Source of the DNA: a virus
Strand: one strand, 5' to 3'
IMG/VR virus record: IMGVR_UViG_3300035680_000102
Location: 1-21,886 of that record
Length of the DNA stretch: 21,886 bases
Position numbers and translations under genes: made by a program
The notes under the pieces: model-generated
Seen by the model: only the letters and a program-made list of their open reading frames with translations
What the model was told of the DNA's origin: nothing
Database searches by the model: none
In this document: positions 1-8,860 of the stretch, piece after piece
Layout: every line of letters begins with the position of its first letter
How positions within the stretch are numbered: position 1 is the stretch's first letter

Positions 1-2
1 AC

Positions 3-53
3 GCACAAATTAACGCATTGAAGCAAGCCGTTTTAGCAATACTGGAGGCTTAA
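3..53 (+). CDS. 3' end of an upstream gene (partial)
   Basis: An open frame enters from the left edge, encodes AQINALKQAVLAILEA and stops at TAA 51-53, directly against the portal ATG at 54. The short tail is helical and alanine/leucine-rich, like the end of a coiled coil, but too little is visible to name it. It contains the portal Shine-Dalgarno GGAGG (44-48), so the two genes are probably on one transcript. Confidence 0.6.
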   Translation, partial: AQINALKQAVLAILEA

Positions 54-2069
54 ATGGAACTCATTAGCAACGCACCCACAACGCAAGATTTAGAACTCAC
101 AGAAGACCAACGCAAAGAGCTGGTGTCTTACATTGCAACACAGTGGGACAAGGGCAAGAAGGAAAGAGAACCCTACAAGGAAAAGTGGGACTTGGCTAAA
201 GATGCCTACAAAGCCAAAGTCAAAGACGAGGAAAACCGCCGTAAAGTGTTTCGCTCCTCTGTTGCCTTGCCTTGGACGTACACCGCCATTGAGTCGTGGA
301 AGTCTTTCCTTATCTCCCAAATGTGGGCGTATGACATCGAACGCTTTAATTTAAAGCCAGTGTCAGACGACGACACCAAAGGATGCGATGCAATGCAGAC
401 CTTCCTCAATGTGAAGGTAGAACAAGCTGATATTTACTTTGCATTAACCCAAGCGATTCACGATCTCGGTTTTGGTCATTGCGTCTTAAAGGTGTCTTGG
501 TTAAAAGACGAAAGCACAAACAACGTCCACTATGAAAATATCAACATGGACGATTTTCTGTTTTACCCGATAGTGGGAGACGTCAACAAAAGCACACGCA
601 TCCAGCGGTTGTGGATGTTCTATGAAGACTTAATCGCCACGCATGAACAACTAGGGGAAGATAGCCCTTACATCAACCTTGACAAGCTAGAGCCTAAAGA
701 CAATGACAGCCACGCTACGCCGATCGACTGGTCGAGCAAGGACTGCCACAAGCATCGTGAAGGCATCGAGATAAAAGAGGCGTGGATTCATCATGTACGC
801 CTTAAGGCAGACGGCGGAAAGACGCTTAGAAACATCGTCGCCACGGTTGCGAAAGAAAAGCACCTTATCCGCATCGGAGCCAACACCTACCCCCAAGGCA
901 AAGCTCCCTTTATTCAAACGTGCCTTATTCAGGACGGACACAACAATCTTGGCTGGGGCTTAACGTCTATGGCTCAAAAGGTGCAGTCCACCGCCAACGA
1001 ACTCATCAGCATGAGGCTTGATAACGTCAAGAAGACGCAGAACGCCATGTTTAAGTATGTGGACGATCAAATCTTTGATGCCAACAAGTTCATTTCGAGA
1101 CCGGGTGCGTTGATTGAGGTCGCCACGCTCGACAACCTTCAACCCATTGACTCTAATCCGCAAGTTTTGCAGAACTTGATTCAAGAAGTGGAAAGCCTTA
1201 AAAATGAGTTTGAAGAAGCCACGATGCCTAGAAGTATCCGAGGGCAACTTGACCAAATCCAACGCACGGCGACGGAATCAAACAACCTACAGCAAAACGC
1301 TTCCACCAGCATCACCCAACACGCCAAGCGAATCAACGAGAAGATTCTAAAGCCCTTGATTGAGTGGACGTATCTTTTGACGACCACACGCCTTGAGCAA
1401 GACCCCGAGCTACAGCTTCAAATGGCACGCATCACACAGGACACCCGAACGCCAGTAAGCGACAAGCAGGGGATGCCTGTTATGGATCCCAACAACCCTA
1501 AAGAGCTTTTGATGTACGAGAAGAAGCCCGAAGAGCTAATCGCCGAGCTTCCCAAGTTTTTGCCCTTGTCTGAATTGGATGTTAAAATCATTGGCTATGA
1601 AAACCAACAGCAACGAGACAAAAAGGCGTTTGCATTCCAAAACTTCATGCCTTTGTTCTTGCAATCACCTGGTGCGAAGTATGCCAACATCGACAATATG
1701 GCAGAAGAAAGCCTTGTCGCTATGGGGCTTGACCCCAAGACCTTGCTTGTAGACGACGAGAAACGCCGACAAGCCGACCAAGTCGAACAGGCGACCGCCC
1801 AAGCCCAGCAAGACACACAGAATCAAATCGCCATGTTGAACATCGACATTCAGAAGAAGGCGTTAGAGATCCAGCAGATGCAAGTTCAGATGAAGAATCA
1901 AACGGATACTCAAAAACTACAGAATGACTTTGCCGTGAACCTGTTAAAGATTGAGTTAGAAGAACAAAAGGCACAAGTGGACGTGAACCTTCAGCCACAA
2001 CAAGCCCAATTACAAGGAATGATGAGCAATGCCAGCACCCCTCCAACAGCTCCAATTAACCAAGCGTGA
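54..2069 (+). CDS. Portal protein
   Basis: Probable portal: the dodecameric ring at the capsid vertex through which DNA is packaged and ejected, and to which the tail attaches. It is 671 aa, within the usual range for podovirus portals. Residues about 20-60 are charged and helical. The segment around 395-440 contains a TATES motif (about 405-409) in a helical region, typical of T7/SU10-type portals. From about 575 to 645 the protein is a glutamine-rich coiled coil, followed by a Pro/Ala/Thr tail. It starts with GGAGG five bases before ATG. Its position directly before scaffold and capsid genes supports the call. The last 41 bases overlap the next ORF in another frame. The family call is from motif and synteny, not a search. 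Confidence 0.85.
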   Translation: MELISNAPTTQDLELTEDQRKELVSYIATQWDKGKKEREPYKEKWDLAKDAYKAKVKDEENRRKVFRSSVALPWTYTAIESWKSFLISQMWAYDIERFNLKPVSDDDTKGCDAMQTFLNVKVEQADIYFALTQAIHDLGFGHCVLKVSWLKDESTNNVHYENINMDDFLFYPIVGDVNKSTRIQRLWMFYEDLIATHEQLGEDSPYINLDKLEPKDNDSHATPIDWSSKDCHKHREGIEIKEAWIHHVRLKADGGKTLRNIVATVAKEKHLIRIGANTYPQGKAPFIQTCLIQDGHNNLGWGLTSMAQKVQSTANELISMRLDNVKKTQNAMFKYVDDQIFDANKFISRPGALIEVATLDNLQPIDSNPQVLQNLIQEVESLKNEFEEATMPRSIRGQLDQIQRTATESNNLQQNASTSITQHAKRINEKILKPLIEWTYLLTTTRLEQDPELQLQMARITQDTRTPVSDKQGMPVMDPNNPKELLMYEKKPEELIAELPKFLPLSELDVKIIGYENQQQRDKKAFAFQNFMPLFLQSPGAKYANIDNMAEESLVAMGLDPKTLLVDDEKRRQADQVEQATAQAQQDTQNQIAMLNIDIQKKALEIQQMQVQMKNQTDTQKLQNDFAVNLLKIELEEQKAQVDVNLQPQQAQLQGMMSNASTPPTAPINQA

Positions 2070-2307
2070 ACTTGAAAAGTTGATTGACTTAAAAAATCAC
2101 CCTGATTGGAAGAGTTTCGAAACGTTTCTTGAAAACAGAATCGAAGCATCACTCCCTACTGGTAACGCTATTTGTAGCCAAGACCACGCCTTACAATTCG
2201 CCTCACAATCTTTGTACGCTAAAGCCTTGCGTGACACCCTAAAGGACTTAAACGCCCTAGATGCTAAGTTAAATACAATCAATCAAGAGATTGACATGTT
2301 ACTTTAA
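2029..2307 (+). CDS. Small hypothetical protein overlapping the portal gene
   Basis: A 92-aa acidic/helical protein of unknown function lies between portal and scaffold. Its ATG lies inside the portal gene, giving a 41-bp out-of-frame overlap. AAGGAA at 2014-2019 lies about nine bases upstream and can serve as ribosome site. The first 25 residues are a Leu/Lys/Glu-rich helix, and residues about 60-92 form a second helix with heptad-like Leu/Ile spacing. Beyond the overlap the frame stays open through sequence not covered by another gene, so it is likely real. Small proteins at this place in phages can be head-assembly helpers, but nothing here proves that. Confidence 0.65.
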   Translation: MPAPLQQLQLTKRELEKLIDLKNHPDWKSFETFLENRIEASLPTGNAICSQDHALQFASQSLYAKALRDTLKDLNALDAKLNTINQEIDMLL

Positions 2308-2330
2308 ACAGATTTTAAGGAAGTTGCTAA

Positions 2331-3191
2331 ATGAGCCTTGAAAACGACACCCCTTTCGACCTTGAAGCGTATCTATCGGAAGAAACGCCAGCAGAAACGC
2401 CAAAGGACGAAGCCCCACCTAGTGCAAGCCCAGCAGAAGAAGGAAGTGAAAGCACCGAACCCAAAAGCGACGATGCCAAGCCCCCGATTTCTGATGAACC
2501 TATTGACCCTGAAAAGCTAATGGAAGAGTTGAGTTTAAACGACCCAGCCATTCGTGAGCTTTTACGTCAACAGCAACAGCCAGCACAGCCCTATCCCCAA
2601 CAGCAATACGCCCCCCAAGCGTATGCTCCACCAGTTCCGCAGTATGTTCCACAAGCTCCTCCCCAAAGTGATAATGAAGGGGAATACTTTGATTTTACGG
2701 ATCCTGTCGCAGTTGATCAGCGGATTGAGGCAAGAGTTCAACAGATTCTAGCCCCTATCAACGAAAAAATGAAACAGCAAGAGGCACTTATTCAGCAACA
2801 AGCTTTCGAAGCCCAAGCAAGTGCTTTGGAAGAAACCGTATTTTTAAATGTGGAACAGCTTAATCCTGAACTTGGTAAGCTAATTCGAGACACCAAAGAC
2901 CCCAAAGCACAAGCCCTAGGGGAGTTTGGAGCGAAAGCTTACTTGGCAGAGATTGAGAGATACAAGCCTGAACTTCGAAATGACCCAAGGGTTATTCAGA
3001 ATGTGACAAAAGCCATGTTGAAAGACCCAGTCGTGAAAGCCTTGGTTGATGCGTTCATCGCACAGCCCAAACCTAAACAAGTGGCTCCGACGCAAGGTTA
3101 TGGCGGAACGGCTCCGAAAGGAATGGGTGGGGGTGATTTTTCATCGTACAAATCAACTGGACGCCTCGAAGATTTCGCAGACGCCCTATAG
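2331..3191 (+). CDS. Probable capsid scaffolding protein
   Basis: A 286-aa protein between portal and major capsid genes, the usual place for the scaffold that guides procapsid assembly and then leaves. The composition fits: residues 1-75 are very acidic with Glu/Asp/Pro/Ser, residues 78-115 are Gln/Pro/Tyr-rich and probably disordered, residues 125-165 form a glutamine-rich coiled coil, and the C-terminal part contains a basic Lys/Pro stretch (about 243-252) and a Gly-rich tail. Scaffolds commonly bind capsid protein through a basic C-terminal helix; here the last residues are mixed, so that point is unproven. AAGGAAG precedes the ATG at normal spacing. No protease motif is seen. The call rests on synteny and composition. 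Confidence 0.7.
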   Translation: MSLENDTPFDLEAYLSEETPAETPKDEAPPSASPAEEGSESTEPKSDDAKPPISDEPIDPEKLMEELSLNDPAIRELLRQQQQPAQPYPQQQYAPQAYAPPVPQYVPQAPPQSDNEGEYFDFTDPVAVDQRIEARVQQILAPINEKMKQQEALIQQQAFEAQASALEETVFLNVEQLNPELGKLIRDTKDPKAQALGEFGAKAYLAEIERYKPELRNDPRVIQNVTKAMLKDPVVKALVDAFIAQPKPKQVAPTQGYGGTAPKGMGGGDFSSYKSTGRLEDFADAL

Positions 3192-3212
3192 CAACAATAA
3201 AGGACACTTAAA

Positions 3213-4409
3213 ATGCCTACTTCAGGAACGACCGCAGACGTTAACGTCATTTTGCAGACCCTAAACCAAAACTTAAAGGTTTTAGGCGATATTGAAGCCC
3301 CCTTGTACTCTCGTTATGCTGGCGGATCTGCTTTAAACACCAGCACGGACGGCAAGTTTGAATGGTTATCTAAAACCCTTAAAGGGCAAAAGGACACCGT
3401 GAATACCGCCATTACCAGTGCTGGCACCACGACGCTTGTTGTGAACTCTGGTACAAGCAGCGGCTTAAAGCAGTATATTACCGACACCGAAGCGAAGACT
3501 TACATCATCGTGCGTAACGTTGGTACTGGTGCTGAAGAAATCATGAAGGTTACTGCCAACACGCCAAGCACAAACACCAGCTCACTAACTGTAGTTCGTG
3601 GAGCCTTGGGAACGACGGCATTGTCTGCTATTCCTGCAAACAGCGAAGTCCGCCTCTTGCCAGCGACTGTCGGCGAAGCATCGGACATCACAGGTAATCA
3701 TGCCGAGTACTCAAGCAAACTGTACAACTACATTCAAGATTTTCATGCGTCGATCATCTTGTCTGAACGTATGCAGAACGCCAACTCCGTTGCACAAGAA
3801 ACCACCTTGAAGCGTCAACTTGCGGAAAGAAGTGCCGTCATCTTGAAGCAAGTTCAAACGGCGTTTATTGGCGGACAACGTTTTTCAGGTACTGGTGAAG
3901 CCTCCAAGCCTTTAACCCTTTCGGGGGGCTTAAAGTGGTGGGCGAACGACCAAGGCAACTCAACCTTTAAAGGTAACAGTGCTTTGACCTTCAAAGACCT
4001 TGACACAATCGCAATTCAAATGATGAACAACGGTGTTATGAACTCTAACTTGGACTTGATTCTCTCACCAGCCCAAGCCCAGCGTTTGTACGCCTTGAAG
4101 GAAGCTCGTATTGTTGGGGGAGGCGTCCAGCAGTCCAACAACACCATGACAAACTACATGGGACGTTACGAATTCACGCCTGATTATGGCTTCAACTTGA
4201 TGATGAGTACGGATTTATTTGATGATGAGTTAATCATCTTAGACAAATCACGAGTCATGATTAGCCAGCAAAAAGCAGGTGAGTTCCTTAAGGCGGATCC
4301 TTTAGCCAAATCTGGCAACTACGACCAAACCTTTATTCGTGGTGCCCTTGGCTTTAAGGTACAAAGCCCTAAAGAGACCTTGTTCCACCTTAAAGGCTTG
4401 GCAGTCTAA
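3213..4409 (+). CDS. Major capsid protein, SU10/DUF5309-like HK97 fold
   Basis: The main shell protein, 398 aa. The N-terminal segment and the block around residues 172-191 (NYIQDF followed by SERMQNAN) match the pattern of the SU10-type major head protein family, in which a conserved N-Y-x-Q-x-F block begins the long helix. Residues about 66-150 look like an inserted beta domain: a TTTLVV start, a GAEEIMKVTA strand and an LTVVRGALGT turn, a motif seen as a surface insertion in this family. The C-terminal half has alternating helix and strand, ending with a hydrophobic strand. AAAGGA lies upstream of ATG. The scaffold gene precedes it and a decoration-like gene and terminator follow. The family call comes from remembered motif patterns. 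Confidence 0.85.
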   Translation: MPTSGTTADVNVILQTLNQNLKVLGDIEAPLYSRYAGGSALNTSTDGKFEWLSKTLKGQKDTVNTAITSAGTTTLVVNSGTSSGLKQYITDTEAKTYIIVRNVGTGAEEIMKVTANTPSTNTSSLTVVRGALGTTALSAIPANSEVRLLPATVGEASDITGNHAEYSSKLYNYIQDFHASIILSERMQNANSVAQETTLKRQLAERSAVILKQVQTAFIGGQRFSGTGEASKPLTLSGGLKWWANDQGNSTFKGNSALTFKDLDTIAIQMMNNGVMNSNLDLILSPAQAQRLYALKEARIVGGGVQQSNNTMTNYMGRYEFTPDYGFNLMMSTDLFDDELIILDKSRVMISQQKAGEFLKADPLAKSGNYDQTFIRGALGFKVQSPKETLFHLKGLAV

Positions 4410-4451
4410 ACGCCTTAGTACACCATAACATTTAATTTAGGAGTTAATTCC

Positions 4452-4910
4452 ATGACCTCATTACGAAACTTGCGAGAGGGCGAACTACTCGCCACCGCAA
4501 CGTATACCGCCTTAACGGCTGATACGATGTTGACGTTTTTAAGCACAAACACCAATGACAAACAAGTCATCGACCTAGGTGACTTTGATCTTGATTCTAT
4601 TGTTATTGAAAACGATTTGACGGCACTAGCAGGGACATCCACCCCGACTGTTAATATTACAGCCGTCACCTCAAATGCTCCAGTATTGACCATTAATAGT
4701 GCAGGTGTATTGCAGGGTGATGCGTCTACCGCATTCGCCACGGCAAACCAAACCGCCACAGGTGTTGTGATGCGTGGACTTGCCAAGCAAGCCTCAACAG
4801 GGGCAACCGCCAATAACTTAGGTAAATATTTCGGTGTTTACTTTAACGCAGTTTCAGGCACAAACACTACAGGCACAGGTACAGTCCGAGTTTACATCAA
4901 GGGCAAGTAG
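4452..4910 (+). CDS. Probable head decoration or capsid-associated protein
   Basis: A 152-aa protein rich in Thr, Ala, Asn and Val with a strongly beta character and no cysteine. It follows the capsid gene after 42 bases, with TAGGAG eight bases before ATG. The segment 40-75 alternates hydrophobic and polar residues (DLDSIVIENDLTAL, then TVNITAV), suggesting a beta-sandwich. It ends in a strand with a basic tail (RVYIKGK). A strong terminator follows, so it is the last gene of the high-expression head unit, which fits a protein needed in many copies. No specific family was recognised; a head fibre or another minor capsid protein are alternatives. Confidence 0.6.
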   Translation: MTSLRNLREGELLATATYTALTADTMLTFLSTNTNDKQVIDLGDFDLDSIVIENDLTALAGTSTPTVNITAVTSNAPVLTINSAGVLQGDASTAFATANQTATGVVMRGLAKQASTGATANNLGKYFGVYFNAVSGTNTTGTGTVRVYIKGK

Positions 4911-4935
4911 CCCTAAGTCCCCCTTTCCTCTAATA

Positions 4936-4970
4936 GCCTCCCTTCCCTACAGGGGGGAGGCTTCTTTTTA
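4936..4970 (+). terminator. Intrinsic terminator after the capsid genes
   Basis: GCCTCCC (4936-4942) pairs with GGGAGGC (4955-4961), with an inner CCC/GGG pairing around TACA. The tail TTCTTTTT follows. It lies in the only sizeable gap of the virion block and probably lowers transcription from capsid to tail genes; partial read-through must occur unless another promoter is present. Confidence 0.9.
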
Positions 4971-4981
4971 AAGGTGACACC

Positions 4982-5665
4982 ATGAACTTTTTAACCCTTG
5001 TCAAAAATGTAGGAACCATGACAGATGTTCCGACAGACAGCCTAGTCACACTCACAAATCCAAACAGGCAAATTTCACGTCTTAAAATCCACGTCAACAA
5101 CGCCTATAATTACGTGTGGCTTGCCTTATTCCCTAAGAATGAAGACGCCGAAGCTTCCACCACAGTTTCAACGGTTGCCAATCAAGACTATGTAGAGATT
5201 CCTTATCCGCAGGTCAATATGGTTGCGAATGGAAACAACGCCCCCTACCGCATCCTGCCTTGGCTTGAGTTCGAGGTGAACTACAAGCGAAACGGACTTG
5301 TAAACCAAACCCCAGTGCTTTACGGCGAGCCGAACGTTTGTAGCATTTATCAGAAACGGCTTTATTTATACCCTACACCTGATAACAGCTACACCCTTAC
5401 AGTGCGTGGCAACTTGGATTTTGTCGAGCTTTCAGCAGACGCCGACACCCCTTTATTGCAAGACCAGTTTCACCTTGTGATTCAGATGTTCGCTATTGCC
5501 GAAGCCTTAAAATACCAAAACGACCCTGTGTTTCAGACCGCACAAGCCGACGCACAAGCCATGCTAGGCATGGTTAGAAAGAACATGAGAGGACATCAAG
5601 GAATGCCCCCTTGCATTATGACAGAAGAAGATTACGAGCTTGCAACGTTCAGGACTTACTACTAA
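4982..5665 (+). CDS. Head-tail adaptor protein (SU10 adaptor / T7 gp11-like)
   Basis: A 227-aa connector that would sit below the portal and join it to the nozzle. The segment about 125-185 shows the familiar adaptor pattern: a strand with KRLYLYPTPDN, a second strand TLTVRGNLDFVEL, an acidic D-A-D-T-P-L-L turn, then a helix beginning QFHLVIQMFAIAEAL and another ending in MVRKNM. This is typical of phage adaptor families in which P-x-P and D-x-P marks precede the last helices. AAAGGTGA lies just before ATG. Its stop TAA overlaps the next gene's ATG by one base, showing tight translational coupling. The gene order supports the call. Confidence 0.75.
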   Translation: MNFLTLVKNVGTMTDVPTDSLVTLTNPNRQISRLKIHVNNAYNYVWLALFPKNEDAEASTTVSTVANQDYVEIPYPQVNMVANGNNAPYRILPWLEFEVNYKRNGLVNQTPVLYGEPNVCSIYQKRLYLYPTPDNSYTLTVRGNLDFVELSADADTPLLQDQFHLVIQMFAIAEALKYQNDPVFQTAQADAQAMLGMVRKNMRGHQGMPPCIMTEEDYELATFRTYY

Positions 5666-7185
5666 TGCCTACAGCAACATACACCAATTTTGGCGGAGGG
5701 ATCAACCGCAAAACGATCGGCTCCTACCTTGTCCCTAAAGGTGAAGACGACTCCTTTATGTATGCTGAAAACATCAACAATATGAGAGTGGACTTGGGGA
5801 GTATTACCAAAGTCAACGGCTTTACAGCAGTTGCCAACCCCACCGCTGGAGCAAATGCAGGGCAGGGGATTTTTAGCTTTAAGGGTGAGTTAATCTCGTG
5901 CTTCAACGGCAAGATTTATAAGGGCATCACCACGCCGACCCAAGTCAAAACAGGAGCCAGCACCACCGCCAAATGGACGGCGAGCGAATGGTTAAGCTCT
6001 CTCGTTATGTGTAATGGTGTAGACAAGCCTGTGGTATGGAACGGCACCTCTGCTTCTGATATTACCATAAGCGACCCTAGCTCAATATGGAACGATGCAC
6101 GCCCGAAGGGATCCGCCGTATTTAGAAACCGCATCTTTTACTGGGGCGACCCATCCAACCCCGACACAATCTATACCCCACGCCCTGAAACAATCGGCAA
6201 CTTTGACAATACCACAAGCACCGTCGATTTCTTCACTGTGATGAGTGGATACGGCGGAGCCATTAAAGCCGTTGTGCCTTTGACGGATGATATGCTTGTC
6301 ATCTACAAAGAGCGGTGTATCTACTATCTACAAGGAAACGCCCCCTTCGGCTCCACAGGTGGAGAACCTTTTGCAATCAAGCCCATTACCCAAGAAGTGG
6401 GATGCGTCATCGACAACGGCGTTGTGAGTATCGGAAACGAGCATTACTTCTTTTCGCAAGAAGGTTTACGCAAATTAACGGTAACGCAGAACTTCGGCAA
6501 AGTCGCCGTCGAACAGCCTAATTATGTGATTCAAGACATCATCAACACGGTGAACTTCAACACGCAAACCGCCTTAGACAAAGCGACCTTAGTGTACGTT
6601 CCGAAAGACAACAATATCATCATCGGACTACCCACAGGCACAAGCACCGAAAACGACCTTGTCTTGACCTACGACATCACCACAGGAGCCAATGCACGGC
6701 GTACAGGGTGGAAACCCACGGCGATGTGTATTCATAAGCGTGACTTGTACCACACCGACGCACTAGGAAACATCTACCAGCATCAAAGCACGGTGTTCAA
6801 CAACAATGGCACGGCCTACAATGCCGAGTTTGAATCTAAGTGGATCGCACACGAAGGCTTGATGAAACTTAAGCGATACAAACAACTTTTTATCGGTGTC
6901 GACCCGGGATTTCGAGCCACCTTAAATGTCCGCTGGTACGTCTTGGTTGACGCACAACCCACCGCCACGCTTGAGTCTATCGTTTTAAATGGTGGTGCCT
7001 TATGGGATTCCGCCAAGTGGGATGAGGCGACGTGGGACGACGGCGGAGCCAGCCTTACACCGATTACAAATCTAGGCAAAGGAAAGGCGATTAAAATCAT
7101 CCTATCGTGCAACAATGCCAACGAGCCTATCGTGATTCGCTCCATTGATATTGAATACGAGGCATTAAGCAATAAAAGGGGCTAA
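5665..7185 (+). CDS. Tail nozzle protein (T7 gp12 / P22 gp10-like)
   Basis: A 506-aa probable tail nozzle that extends the adaptor ring and closes the DNA channel. The ATG at 5665 overlaps the previous stop (TAATG); a longer in-frame extension to 5611 exists but lies fully inside the adaptor gene and has a poor start. The N-terminus (about residues 9-80) has G-G-G-I-N followed by AENINNMRVD, a pattern common in nozzle/stabilisation proteins. The middle is rich in repeated beta strands with Trp, Gly and Asp turns, as in a beta-propeller. Near 447-462 a W-D-x-A-x-W-D repeat occurs, also common in these proteins. The position between adaptor and GNAT-fold gene matches T7 order. It was not confirmed by search. 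Confidence 0.75.
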   Translation: MPTATYTNFGGGINRKTIGSYLVPKGEDDSFMYAENINNMRVDLGSITKVNGFTAVANPTAGANAGQGIFSFKGELISCFNGKIYKGITTPTQVKTGASTTAKWTASEWLSSLVMCNGVDKPVVWNGTSASDITISDPSSIWNDARPKGSAVFRNRIFYWGDPSNPDTIYTPRPETIGNFDNTTSTVDFFTVMSGYGGAIKAVVPLTDDMLVIYKERCIYYLQGNAPFGSTGGEPFAIKPITQEVGCVIDNGVVSIGNEHYFFSQEGLRKLTVTQNFGKVAVEQPNYVIQDIINTVNFNTQTALDKATLVYVPKDNNIIIGLPTGTSTENDLVLTYDITTGANARRTGWKPTAMCIHKRDLYHTDALGNIYQHQSTVFNNNGTAYNAEFESKWIAHEGLMKLKRYKQLFIGVDPGFRATLNVRWYVLVDAQPTATLESIVLNGGALWDSAKWDEATWDDGGASLTPITNLGKGKAIKIILSCNNANEPIVIRSIDIEYEALSNKRG

Positions 7186-7186
7186 C

Positions 7187-7732
7187 ATGGAACAGCTTAA
7201 ACTGGTGCCAATTAACTTTAATCAAGACGCTAATTTTGTGAACCAGTGCCTAAAGGCGTGCATTGAACACCTTGAACGCCACACGACGGACAACACCGTA
7301 TTGAGTGTGCTTTTCTTGGAAGAGCAAGCCCAAAAAGGCAACATCCAAATATTCAAGGGCTTAGTCGATGATGCCCCAGTGGGGATGATGATTCTAAACC
7401 TATTCCCTAATAGTATCGCTGAAGTGCAAGCCGTCTTACTGCCCCAGCAACGCAAGGGATTCCGTGCCTTGACCTTCCTTCACATGATGAGCGATTACGT
7501 CTTTAGAGACCTAAACCTTTACAAGCTTAAAGCCCTTGTGCGACGCATGAAGAAGAACCCAGCAGAAGTCATTGCCCGACGTGTCGGATTCAAAAAGGAA
7601 GGCATCCTAAAAGGCGAGTGGAACGGCTACACCGAGCGAGGCGATGTCTTGATACTGGCTTATCTCAAGTCAGACTACGAAAAAGACAACGCCCCAAGCG
7701 GTATGATTACAGAAGAAATCAAGGAGTCCTAA
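7187..7732 (+). CDS. GNAT-fold protein in the virion gene cluster (T7 gp13 position)
   Basis: A 181-aa protein with the GNAT acetyltransferase layout: strand 4 (PVGMMILNL, about 64-72), the hydrophobic strand AEVQAVLL, then a Q-Q-R-K-G-F-R-A loop resembling the acetyl-CoA-binding Q/R-x-x-G-x-G/A motif (the second glycine is absent), a helix, and a late segment with Leu-Lys-Ala-Leu-Val and A-R-R-V-G-F-K-K-E-G, the usual GNAT motif B. In T7-like phages the gene after the nozzle (gp13) also has this fold and is an internal virion protein, so a virion or assembly role is as likely as acetylation. AAAAGGGG precedes ATG. Whether it binds CoA is unknown. Confidence 0.75.
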   Translation: MEQLKLVPINFNQDANFVNQCLKACIEHLERHTTDNTVLSVLFLEEQAQKGNIQIFKGLVDDAPVGMMILNLFPNSIAEVQAVLLPQQRKGFRALTFLHMMSDYVFRDLNLYKLKALVRRMKKNPAEVIARRVGFKKEGILKGEWNGYTERGDVLILAYLKSDYEKDNAPSGMITEEIKES

Positions 7733-7734
7733 TC

Positions 7735-8448
7735 ATGGCATCAAAAGGTGGGAGACAACAAGCCCCAGTACAACAACAAGCCCAAGACCCAGCAGGGGAA
7801 ATTTTGCGTCAAGACGGCAAGACGCAAGTCCAACGCATTTATGACCCCAGCAAAAGACAATTTACAACAGACATCACAAGCGACCCTCAAGACCTCCAAG
7901 TGCAAGGTATCGCACGGCAAGGGATGCTTAACACCGCCAACACCGCAGGCACGTTTGACACTTCACAAGCAGGGCTTCAAGCCTATCAAAACGCTTTAGC
8001 AGACCCCCAGCGTCGAGCCGTCAACAGTGCCTACGACCAAGCCGAAGGCAACGCCATGTTAAACGCCAGCGGTAACGGCATGAGTCAATCTGCAGGCTTT
8101 GCTAACTATTTCGCCAAGCAACTCGCAGGGCAACGAGCCAAAGATTTAGCAGATGTGGAAAGTAGTGCATTCTTAAATCGTGGTCAAGCACTAAGTGCCG
8201 ATATGGCTCCAAACATCGACCTTTCCAACTATTACACCGCTATGTCACAAGGGCAACAAGCCCAGCAACAAGGCTTAAATAGCCAAAACATTGCAGGGGC
8301 AGGCGTAGGCATTAACCAGTTACGCACCATGCAAGACTTGGAAAATTCAAGGTTTAGCAATGCTATGAATACCTATAACGCCCGATCCGCAAAGCCTAAA
8401 AGCTTTGGTCAGAAATTGCTAGGATTCTCAACAGGCGGAATGTTTTAA
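7735..8448 (+). CDS. Internal virion/ejection protein (T7 gp14 position)
   Basis: A 237-aa Gln/Ala/Asn-rich protein of unknown detailed function. AAGGAG (7721-7726) eight bases before this ATG fixes the start; the frame is open further upstream but only within the GNAT gene. Residues 1-45 are Gln-rich and likely flexible. Residues 60-175 form repeated Ala/Gln helices with regular small residues, and the C-terminus ends in a basic KPKSFGQKLLGF segment. Composition, and position after the GNAT gene, match small ejection proteins such as T7 gp14, which enter the cell envelope with the DNA. There is no signal peptide. The call is synteny-based. Confidence 0.6.
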   Translation: MASKGGRQQAPVQQQAQDPAGEILRQDGKTQVQRIYDPSKRQFTTDITSDPQDLQVQGIARQGMLNTANTAGTFDTSQAGLQAYQNALADPQRRAVNSAYDQAEGNAMLNASGNGMSQSAGFANYFAKQLAGQRAKDLADVESSAFLNRGQALSADMAPNIDLSNYYTAMSQGQQAQQQGLNSQNIAGAGVGINQLRTMQDLENSRFSNAMNTYNARSAKPKSFGQKLLGFSTGGMF

Positions 8449-8463
8449 CAAGGAGCTTTTAAA

Positions 8464-8856
8464 ATGGCGATAGATCCCCAAACAGCTATGATGATTGCAC
8501 AACAGCTTCAAAAGATGAAGGATAAAGTAAACGAGCCTAGCGAGCCAGCAGGTTCAGGAGTCATGATGCCAACGCAAGTATTGGGCGGTGTGCCAAGCCC
8601 TAATGTTCAAACAGCACAACAGCCGATGTCCCCTATGCGACAGGCAGGCATGGGAGCTTTACAAGGTTTTGGAAGAGGCGGTTTAGCTGGTGCTTTAATT
8701 GGTGGAGCCGTCCCCCTAGTCCAAAACTACATGAATAACCGCAACGAGCAACGCTTACAACAGCAAGCCCCCCCTATGTATTACAAGCCCACCGCCGAAG
8801 ATGACAGCCCTTTTCGTCGTGCGATGATGCAACAGCTCCAAGCACAAGGAAAATAA
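8464..8856 (+). CDS. Small glycine-rich probable ejection protein
   Basis: A 130-aa protein with AAGGAG (8450-8455) eight bases before ATG. It begins with a Met/Gln-rich helix (residues 1-22), continues with a Pro/Ser/Gly linker, and has a glycine-zipper-like hydrophobic stretch at about 62-85 (GMGALQGFGRGGLAGALIGG) that could insert in a membrane. It ends in a polar Gln/Tyr/Arg tail. Its place among ejection proteins suggests a part in membrane passage or channel formation. No family was recognised. Confidence 0.5.
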   Translation: MAIDPQTAMMIAQQLQKMKDKVNEPSEPAGSGVMMPTQVLGGVPSPNVQTAQQPMSPMRQAGMGALQGFGRGGLAGALIGGAVPLVQNYMNNRNEQRLQQQAPPMYYKPTAEDDSPFRRAMMQQLQAQGK

Positions 8857-8860
8857 AACC

